Shown: piece by piece, positions 43,517-51,200 of the stretch
Layout: each line of letters begins with the position of its first letter
Numbering within the stretch: position 1 is the stretch's first letter
DNA from: Pirellulaceae bacterium
GTDB lineage: Bacteria; Planctomycetota; Planctomycetia; Pirellulales; Pirellulaceae
DNA: 64,000 nucleotides
NCBI GenBank assembly: GCA_022448645.1
Contig: JAKVBZ010000006.1
Location: 1-64,000, forward strand
Direction: 5' to 3'
The notes under the pieces: model-generated
What the model was told of the DNA's origin: nothing
The model's input: only the letters and a program-made list of their open reading frames with translations
Databases searched by the model: none
Made by a program: the position numbers and the translations under genes

Positions 43517-44194
43517 TCATGAAGGGGATTCCGTCTGCGAAACGGCCACGGCCCCGTGAGATACGTCATCCACCTTTGTGGCTCGTTGCTCGGAGCTAAT
43601 CGTGACACCTCCGGTTAGTCCACGCAGTCGCAGCTGGATTGATCGCCGAGTGTCGCGTTGCAGCAATTCGACGACGGTTTCCGTTGCTCGCCCATCAGGT
43701 AAGAACTCAGCCCCGAAAACCCAATTTGAGGTGGTCGGTTCGCTGACTTCGGCGACCTTCCATGGCACCGCGGCGCTGCCATGCCGTGCGGATGCGGTCG
43801 GTGGCCGAAATACCAGCTCATTGGGCAACTGGCGAGGTGGCTCTGTGAGCTCGATGTCACTCAACAGGGTTTGTTCGACGGAGGCTGGCATGGTCGGTCT
43901 GGTATGGTTTTGTAGGCGATGGAACAGGTATTGGCTTGTCCCTGGACAATATCGAAACACCCAAACGGCACCTTCGCGAATCGCTCTTTCTCGGGCTTCG
44001 GCGAACTCGCTCTTGAGTTGCAGGGCGGCCTCGCGCTGCTGCGAGCGCCGCAGCGCTAACCCAACGCGCGGCCACGCGATGGCGCTCAGTGACGCAAGAA
44101 TCGTCAACACGATGATCAGTTCGAGTAGTGTGTAAGCGCGCGGCCGGGACTGGCAAAACGCGATGTTACCACTAGTTTCCCGCCAATGACTCAC
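43517..44194 (-). CDS. gspH: Minor pseudopilin GspH
   Basis: 225 residues with a GTG start at 44194 that lies inside the end of gspG (23-bp overlap). The prepilin signal reads SRPRA followed by YTLLELIIVLTILASLSAIAW: the residue at -1 is Ala, not Gly, and Glu is at +5. The early helix (QQREAALQLKSEFAEARERAIREGAVWVFRYCPG) is characteristic of GspH. The end is rich in strands. Confidence 0.85.
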   Translation of the reverse strand: MSHWRETSGNIAFCQSRPRAYTLLELIIVLTILASLSAIAWPRVGLALRRSQQREAALQLKSEFAEARERAIREGAVWVFRYCPGTSQYLFHRLQNHTRPTMPASVEQTLLSDIELTEPPRQLPNELVFRPPTASARHGSAAVPWKVAEVSEPTTSNWVFGAEFLPDGRATETVVELLQRDTRRSIQLRLRGLTGGVTISSEQRATKVDDVSHGAVAVSQTESPS

Positions 44195-44672
44195 GGTCGG
44201 ATTCTCCCGGCATATCGCCGTCTCCCGGGGTCACCCGCCAGTTGACGATGTCGTCCTCGCTGTTCGATTCACCGTCGGGACCAGGTGACGAGATGTTTGG
44301 GAAATCGCGCACACCTTGGCTTGGAGGATACTCGTACACAAATTCATTATCCCACGTGTCACCAGGGATGATTTCGTCATCGAGGTACGGCCCTTCCCAT
44401 TTTCGCGATTTTTTTTCGTCTACCGGTGGCGTCAGCAACGCTTGCAGTCCCTCTTCGCTGTTGGGGAACGTTCGCATGTCGACGGCGTACAGTTTCAGCG
44501 CCGACTCGAGGTTACCAATTTGGGTTTTTGTCGCCTTGATATCCGCTTTTGCTTGCGTACCGAGTAGCCGTGGGCCAACGAGAGAGATCAATACCACCAG
44601 AATGACCAGGACGATCATCAACTCCAGGAGGGTCAAACCGGAACGTCGAATTCTGTGACTTCGTTGCATCAT
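44172..44672 (-). CDS. gspG: Major pseudopilin GspG
   Basis: 166 residues, canonical. Prepilin leader MMQRSHRIRRSG, mature start LTLLELMIVLVILVVLISLVG (Gly -1, Glu +5). The GspG signature follows: SALKLYAVDMRTFPNSEEGLQALL, KWEGPYLDDEIIPGDTWDNEF, and the calcium-site end SSPGPDGESNSEDDIVNW. Such strict conservation, with GspH-I-J-K after it, marks operon B as a true T2SS. A purine-rich AAAGAAAG run precedes the ATG. Confidence 0.96.
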   Translation of the reverse strand: MMQRSHRIRRSGLTLLELMIVLVILVVLISLVGPRLLGTQAKADIKATKTQIGNLESALKLYAVDMRTFPNSEEGLQALLTPPVDEKKSRKWEGPYLDDEIIPGDTWDNEFVYEYPPSQGVRDFPNISSPGPDGESNSEDDIVNWRVTPGDGDMPGESDRESLAGN

Positions 44673-44727
44673 TTTCTTTCTTTCTAAGGGTTGTCAATTT
44701 GTCTGACCTATTGATGGCATGTTTCCA

Positions 44728-45951
44728 TCAATCCATTGCGGAATTCAGGTCAATAATGGGCAGAAGCACACCTATGATGATGAACATTACCATCCCACCA
44801 ATAGCCAGCAACATGATCGGTTCGATCAGTCGGACCATCATGTCCAAGCGGCGCTCAATTTTCTGATCCATACGATCAGAGATCTTCACCAGGACTTGAT
44901 CCAAAGTATTGGTCTCTTCGGCTACGCGAATCATGGCCATCACTTGCGCGGAAATCAGGCCGCTCGCCGCCAAGGGCTGTGAGAGTAAATTGCCCGAAGA
45001 AATGTTCTCGGCAGATTCTTTGATGGCGCGTTGTAGGAGTGTATTGCCTGCCGAAGCGCTGCTAATGTCGAGAGACTTGAGAATGGGAACGCCATTGTGC
45101 AACAGGGTTCCCAGCACTCGACAAACACGTGAAATCGCCGTGTCGTGCAAGATTGTCCCGGCAACCGGAATACGCAACTTTCCTCGATCCATGATTTGTC
45201 GGCCGCGCTCGGTCGCCAGAAACCTGCGTCCTACAACAACCAAACCGACCACACCAACCGCGACGAATAAGCCATACCGGGTCAACGTATGACTCACGAC
45301 GAGCAGGATAACGGTAATCGTCGGAAGTCCGACCCCACTCCGCTCCAAACGGTCGAAGAACGATTCGAACATCGGGACCACAAGCACCATCAGCACGATC
45401 GCGACAATCGACCCCACAAGGGCCAACAACGTAGGATACGTCATCGCCCCGAGAACCTTTCCGCGCAGTTCACTCTGCTTGCGCAGGAACGATGCGACCC
45501 GATCCAGGGACTCTTCCAGAAAAGCACCCTCTAATCCTGCCCGCACCATGTGCACTGTCAGCGGGGGAAAGATCTTGGGATGCTCGGCCAGCGCTTCGTC
45601 AAGATTCTTTCCGTCCGCGACACGATCACGGACATCACCGAGTACCTCACTCATGCGCTTGTCCGCTGTTTGTTCGGAAAGAATATCCAACGACTCTAGT
45701 AACGACACCCCATTAGTAAGCAAATCCGCAAGCTGGGTCAGCGTATCAGAGATCGTTTCTACTTTGACCCTAGTCGGCAGGGAAAACTGGATTTTAAAGA
45801 AACTGTCAGCGGCTGCCCGATCACGCAATTCGAGGGGAAACAGCGACTGCTGCGTCAATGCCGACAGAGCCTCGCGTTGATTGACAGCGGTAATCACACC
45901 ATCAACGGTTTGGCCGGAAACAACCTTCGCTCGGTAGAGAAACTCTGGCAT
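44728..45951 (-). CDS. gspF: T2SS inner-membrane platform protein GspF
   Basis: 407 residues. The GspF N-terminus (FLYRAKVVSGQTVDGVITAVNQREAL) and both GspF repeats (LTQLADLLTNGVSLLESLDIL near 90; CRVLGTLLHNGVPILKSLDI near 285) are present, with three membrane helices (TLLALVGSIVAIVLMVLVV, YGLFVAVGVVGLVVVG, IMLLAIGGMVMFIIIGVLLP). It forms the platform core with GspL and GspM. It starts 9 bp after the gspE stop; gspG follows after 55 bp. Confidence 0.96.
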   Translation of the reverse strand: MPEFLYRAKVVSGQTVDGVITAVNQREALSALTQQSLFPLELRDRAAADSFFKIQFSLPTRVKVETISDTLTQLADLLTNGVSLLESLDILSEQTADKRMSEVLGDVRDRVADGKNLDEALAEHPKIFPPLTVHMVRAGLEGAFLEESLDRVASFLRKQSELRGKVLGAMTYPTLLALVGSIVAIVLMVLVVPMFESFFDRLERSGVGLPTITVILLVVSHTLTRYGLFVAVGVVGLVVVGRRFLATERGRQIMDRGKLRIPVAGTILHDTAISRVCRVLGTLLHNGVPILKSLDISSASAGNTLLQRAIKESAENISSGNLLSQPLAASGLISAQVMAMIRVAEETNTLDQVLVKISDRMDQKIERRLDMMVRLIEPIMLLAIGGMVMFIIIGVLLPIIDLNSAMD

Positions 45952-45960
45952 GACAGCTGA

Positions 45961-47649
45961 CTACCTTGTTGATTCATCCATCTTGGTAACGCGAATGACT
46001 TCATCAATCGAAGTGACACCACTAAGCACTTTCTTCCAGCCATCTTCGCGTAACGTCGTCATGCCATTTCGCCGAGCGGCCTTCTTTATCTCAGTTGAGG
46101 TAGCGCGCTCCGACGCCAGATTGCGGATTTCTTCATTGGCCGTCAGCAATTCGTAGATCCCCAGGCGGCCACTATAGCCGGTGTGACGACAACTGGCACA
46201 GCCGGCGGCACGGTAAAGCGTCTTACCATCCAGCTGTTCCCAGGGAAAATCAGCCGGCAACTCGTGACGCGAAGGCACAATCGGCTCACAGCAATCATTA
46301 CAGAGTCGGCGCACCAACCGCTGAGCCATCACGCCTTCGACCGTGCTGCTCACAAGAAACGGCTCGACACCCATGTCGCACAGTCGCATGAACGCACTGG
46401 CAGCGTCGTTGGTGTGCAAAGTACTAAACACAAGATGGCCGGTCAGCGAGGCTTGTGTTGCGTTTTCGGCTGCTTCCTGATCACGAATCTCACCCACCAG
46501 CACCACGTCTGGGTCGTGGCGGAGGATACTTCGCAAACTCGCCGCGAACGTTAAACCAACTTTGGTGTTCACCTGGATTTGGTTGATGCCTTCCAATTGA
46601 TATTCGATGGGATCCTCGGTAGTAATAATCTTATTCTCTTCATTCTTAATTTCATTTAGTGCGCTGTAGAGAGTCGTCGTCTTGCCGGACCCCGTGGGAC
46701 CAGTTACCAGAATGATCCCGTGCGGCAAGCGGATCAGCTCTTGGAAGTTTTCGTAAACCTCGTCAGACATGCCGATGCCGCGCAAAGAGAATCTCAGGTT
46801 TTCCTTGTCAAGCACGCGCATGACCACGGCTTCACCATGCTGCATCGGAATCACTGAGACACGAATGTCAACCGCACGACCTTTCGTCCTGAGCTTAATT
46901 CGACCGTCCTGAGGCACTCGTTTTTCAGCGATATTCAGCTTCGCCATGATCTTCAAACGACTGACAATCGCCGCACGAAACTGGTTCATCTCGGGCGCCG
47001 TCGCCTGTTTTTGCAGCACACCATCGACCCGATAGCGCAGCTTCAATCCGCGCTCTTGCGCTTCAATGTGAATATCGCTAGCACGGGATTCAACAGCTTC
47101 ACTGAGAATCTCGTTGACCAACCGCACGACCGACGCCTGTTGGGCCATCTCGGCATCTTCTAAATCCTGCCCGCTTAGCGATTGAATTAGCTCGTAGTCC
47201 TCACTCTGTTGAAGCGAAACTAATCCGTCGACCGTTTCAGCACCCACGCCAAGATGCGCCTTGATCAGCTCGCGAAGTTGTTTCAATTCGACCAATACCG
47301 GCTTGACGCTGGTTCGTGTCGCAGCACTGATGGTATCAATGGCCTGAACATCGAAAGGATCGCTGATGGCGACGGTAAGTGACTTCGAATTCCGCCGCAA
47401 CGGAAATACTTCAAAACGATGGATCAGTTTGAGTGGAAACGTATCCAATAACGATTCGTCAACGTCGACATGTTCAAGATGGACCAAATCCATCTCAAGT
47501 GCATTGGCCGTTGCGCCGAGCAAGTCGGTGACCGACGAAAACGCGAGTTCTGCCACTAAATCATCGAGCGGCAGACGACTCTTCAAGACCCCGGCAATGC
47601 TTCTTAGACGGTTCCTGTCTAAAACCGGTGCGTATGTTCCTTGACTCAT
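45961..47649 (-). CDS. gspE: T2SS assembly ATPase GspE, first gene of operon B
   Basis: 562 residues. N1 domain (RFEVFPLRRNSKSLTVAISDPFDVQAID), N2 domain (SRASDIHIEAQERGLKLRYRVDGVLQ), Walker A GPTGSGKT near 317-324, Walker B region RHDPDVVLVGEIRD, and a zinc motif with Cys pairs (CNDC ... CASC) near 450-480. The sequence is that of an extension ATPase that drives pseudopilus assembly. It is the first gene of the operon; the region upstream (47650-48087) would hold the promoter. Confidence 0.96.
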   Translation of the reverse strand: MSQGTYAPVLDRNRLRSIAGVLKSRLPLDDLVAELAFSSVTDLLGATANALEMDLVHLEHVDVDESLLDTFPLKLIHRFEVFPLRRNSKSLTVAISDPFDVQAIDTISAATRTSVKPVLVELKQLRELIKAHLGVGAETVDGLVSLQQSEDYELIQSLSGQDLEDAEMAQQASVVRLVNEILSEAVESRASDIHIEAQERGLKLRYRVDGVLQKQATAPEMNQFRAAIVSRLKIMAKLNIAEKRVPQDGRIKLRTKGRAVDIRVSVIPMQHGEAVVMRVLDKENLRFSLRGIGMSDEVYENFQELIRLPHGIILVTGPTGSGKTTTLYSALNEIKNEENKIITTEDPIEYQLEGINQIQVNTKVGLTFAASLRSILRHDPDVVLVGEIRDQEAAENATQASLTGHLVFSTLHTNDAASAFMRLCDMGVEPFLVSSTVEGVMAQRLVRRLCNDCCEPIVPSRHELPADFPWEQLDGKTLYRAAGCASCRHTGYSGRLGIYELLTANEEIRNLASERATSTEIKKAARRNGMTTLREDGWKKVLSGVTSIDEVIRVTKMDESTR

Positions 47650-48087
47650 TTTACTATTCGTGTCAGCTGGCCAGTTCGGTGAGCTATGGTACCTGGCTAC
47701 TGGCGGAGGGTGGGGCGACCGTTCATGGTCTTAGGTGGGGAAGGCTTCCATACCAAGACAACCAACTTTCGACTTTCGTGGTTGCGTGCTCGAAGCCTAT
47801 ACGTTCTCTCCAAACAGAACAATGCCTGCTTGGAGACAGGCGGATTGGGACATCACCCCACCCCAAATCGCCCCCCGTCTCAGATACCCCTCAGATAACT
47901 TAAGTCATTACAAATAAACATCTTACGTACAAATAACAGCTGACGTAAGATATCCGCCACAGCTTGTCGGACATTTCAGAAATTTTCTACTTGGCATATT
48001 CAGGGGTGATGAGACGCTATCCTTAACAGGATAGAACGTTTGAGTAGTTCGGGCGCCATTTTTTCCCTAGCTCGCCCCCCACTTCGA
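47650..48087. other. Intergenic region upstream of gspE
   Basis: About 440 bp. It contains a 9-bp inverted repeat (47920-47951) and C-rich and AT-rich patches. The promoter of operon B is expected here; I could not define the -35/-10 elements with confidence. Confidence 0.4.
47920..47951. promoter_or_regulatory. 9-bp inverted repeat upstream of operon B
   Basis: ATCTTACGT (47920-47928) and ACGTAAGAT (47943-47951) are exact reverse complements separated by 14 bp. The dyad and spacing are consistent with an operator or a hairpin, about 270 bp upstream of the gspE start. No regulator family is implied. Confidence 0.4.
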
Positions 48088-48279
48088 TCATGACAAGCAA
48101 CCAAGGCTCGGGCCCTGAATTACTTTCACGACGCCCATTTGGTTTCGAAAATGCTGAACGAAGTTGAGCGGAACTCGCTCCAGAACAATGTCTTCGTCTT
48201 GAGTTGCCCAAACTCCAGACGAAGCAAATACCAACCTTTCAGATGGATATTTATCTGGATTTCGGACCACGCCGATCAC
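48088..48279 (-). CDS. 63-aa ORF translationally coupled to the giant repeat gene
   Basis: Starts with GTG at 48279 whose last bases overlap the stop codon of the giant gene (GTGA). The product has 63 residues (VIGVVRNPDKYPSERL, GVWATQDEDIVLERV, QHFRNQMGVVKVIQG) and no recognised domain, signal peptide or membrane helix. The exact GTGA overlap is a typical coupled-start arrangement, but the length and lack of homology leave it uncertain whether it is made. Confidence 0.3.
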   Translation of the reverse strand: MIGVVRNPDKYPSERLVFASSGVWATQDEDIVLERVPLNFVQHFRNQMGVVKVIQGPSLGCLS

Positions 48280-51200
48280 TCCTGGGTCTGGAGTAAGAAC
48301 TGCTCAAGGATCGCTTGCATTCGATCAGCTTTGTCATGCTTGAGTTGAATTATACGAACCTGGCGATTCGGGATCTCTGCCACCTGTGTGTCGAGTCGCT
48401 GGACAAAGGTCTTAATCTCCTTACTCAACTCGGGCGGGGCCCGCATGACAAGCGAATTGGTCGCTTCATCGACATCAAGCGTGAGCAGGGGTCCTGCAGC
48501 AACGGCATTGATCTGCTGTAACACAGAAGCAACTCCGGCCGAAACACCCGTTGGAATCTGGACCTGTTTGCGCCCCCCCCCACTCTTGAGTTGCGTTTTA
48601 TAGACATTTTCCAGGATCGCCAGCACGCGCCGCGCTTGTGTGTTTTCTAGTAGGAGCAGTTCGGGGCGGTTGACGTGAAGTGAGTCGGGCATTTCTTCTG
48701 TGTCGAGTACTTGCAATAACTCCTCAACGGTTTCTCGGTCCTTGCGTGTCCCGTGAACCACCAATGCATTGAGTCGTTCATCCGCCACGAAAGCTACCGG
48801 GCCCAGCCCACCTCGCGTTGCGGGCAAATCGTCGAACAACTTTTCGAGAAGTAACTGCATCTCCGCAGCTCCCGTGTTCTTTAGTATGAAGACCGCAAAG
48901 TTAGGACTGGTGCTGGCTCGCGAATCACTACGAGCCATGGCTCGCAGCAGTGTTTCAAGCTGATCGAGCGCCTCATGGTCAGAGGAAGCGATCGTCAGGC
49001 GCCCGTTTTCTGGAACAACAACGATAGTCGCCCGCTCCGACTCGTTCGATTCTGATCTCGGCTTTGAATCCGAATCGTCTGGCGCCGGCCTTCTTGTCGA
49101 ATCCTGCAAGGCAACAAATTGGGTCTTCTGCGTCAGGTCATCTCGATTGGTCGAGGGCGCCTTAACATCTCCGGAATCTTCGCCAGTCGGCTTGGGGCCA
49201 CGAATCTCAGGCTGTTGTTCGGAGGGTTCGCCGGGGTGCAGCGCCTTAAAGTCAGGTTTCGATGGCGTCATAACCTGAATCCGATTTGCTCCGAGACGGG
49301 GCCAAATCAATTCAATTTTTTTGGCGGCTTCAAGCGTGTCGCCCCGAAAGGGGACCGTTCGCACTGCACCCGTTTGACGCTCCTCAGCAAAGGCCAGTGG
49401 AGCCTCCCCCATCTTTACGAGCAACTGCCGAATCTGTTCAATCTGTGTTTTCGTTCCTCGAACGAAGAGTTTCTGCGTGCTGTAGTCGCCAGAAACGGAT
49501 GGCGCTTCACCTGCCGAAACGTCCACGAAGAGCCGATCAATCGCGTTCTCGACCACAAACGGGTCGGTGCTCTGAAGTTCGAACACCTCTACTTCAAGCG
49601 GATTGCCCGTCAGTTGTCCCAGCACTTCATCGACGGCCTTATGTTGGTTACTGTCAGCCACGACAATCATTGCCTTTGCGGTGGAGTTATACTCAACCTT
49701 GACGGCTGGCATCTGGCCCTGAAACAGTGTATCCAGCGCCGAAGCGGCTGCTTCGCCAGCAACATCTTCCATCGAATAGACTTTCGCAAAACGTGGATCA
49801 CCCGTATCTCCTGGCCGGTCTATCGATTTGATGAGTTCTGCAAAGACTGCGTGATTCTTGGGTGTCGCGACAACGAACAGTGTGCGGACCGCAGCTTGGT
49901 ATGTTACGGAGAAATCGTTGCTGTTCGCAAATGCCTGCGACACGGACTGATACACGGCATCGGCATCAGCCTGCCGAATCTGGTAGGCCTTCGTCACAGG
50001 CTGTTGACCAGAGACCACATCCAGTTTCTCGATCACTCCTGCGATTTGTTGATGCTCCGTGGCGGTAGCAGTCACAAGCAAGTTGCCACTGGCAACATCG
50101 GCGGCGATCACCGCGTTGGGAACGAGCGGCGTGACGGCTTGATGTACTGTTTCAGGTGAAGCGAGTCTCAGCGAGTAGACTTTCGTCTGGGGGCTGGGTG
50201 TTTCAGGGAGTTGATCCATCATGGAATCGATTGCAGCCTTTAGACGAGCGTGGTCCGACTCGGGAGCACGTACGATTAAGCTGTTCCCTTTTTCGTTCAC
50301 CTGAATTGATACGTCCTCTGTCAGTTCGGCGTCGAGGGAATCGGCGATAGCTTGGGCGGCGATCCGTTTACGATCAATAAGATAAACTTGAACAGAACTG
50401 TCTGGCTGCTGCAACGCTTCCGTGAGATTCTCCAAAACGTGCGCGATGGTCGTATGTTCCTTTTCAGTCGCCTGAACTATTAGACGATTGGCAACAGAGC
50501 TGTCGAGGATATGCGCATCGGAAACTGCCTCATGGATCACCTGTCGGACCATGGAGACGTCGGATCCATGGAGAGGATAGGCCTTAATCGTCCGAGAGGG
50601 TGCTTGCTGAATGGTCAGCTGTTCCTCCAGAGAGGACATTAGTTCCGCAATGGCCAACTGCTCTTCAGCAGTCGACCAAACGAGCCACTCATTTTTATCG
50701 CCTCCACCAACAAGACGGGCTTTCGGAGCCACATCTGCCAGCAGTGGCTTGGCGTACCGCAGTACGTCTACCGGCGCTTGATACACTCGGAGCGTCAAGT
50801 CGTCGGGCTGGGGCAGGTTTCGCATAAGCTCATCAAGCACCTTGTGCACCTTTTCTTGTTGCGCTGCTGTCCCCCAACATACGAGCTGTTTTCCCGAAAC
50901 ATCAAGCGAACAGGATACTTCCGGCGCCACCGTCTCAATGACCGTCAACACGGTTGACCGGATTTCTTCTGGGATCGGATACGTTTGCAATTCGTGAGTT
51001 TGGTCGGGCTGTTGTCGAGCCAACTGGTCCATGGCCTGCTTGATCACTGAATGATCGGATTCTTCCGCCCAAACAAGCAACTGCCGGGCCGATGCATTCA
51101 AAGAAATAATGGCCTGAGGAACGAGCTGCATCAGTACGTTGCGTACCTCTTCAGGATCGGCTGTGCCGATTTCATAGCTCTCAACCTGACCGCGCGACGA

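Noticed and set aside
49119..50159. 346-codon plus-strand ORF
   Set aside because: Antisense to the giant secretin-repeat gene, which has a signal peptide and repeat conservation; the plus-strand product has no domain or initiation signal.
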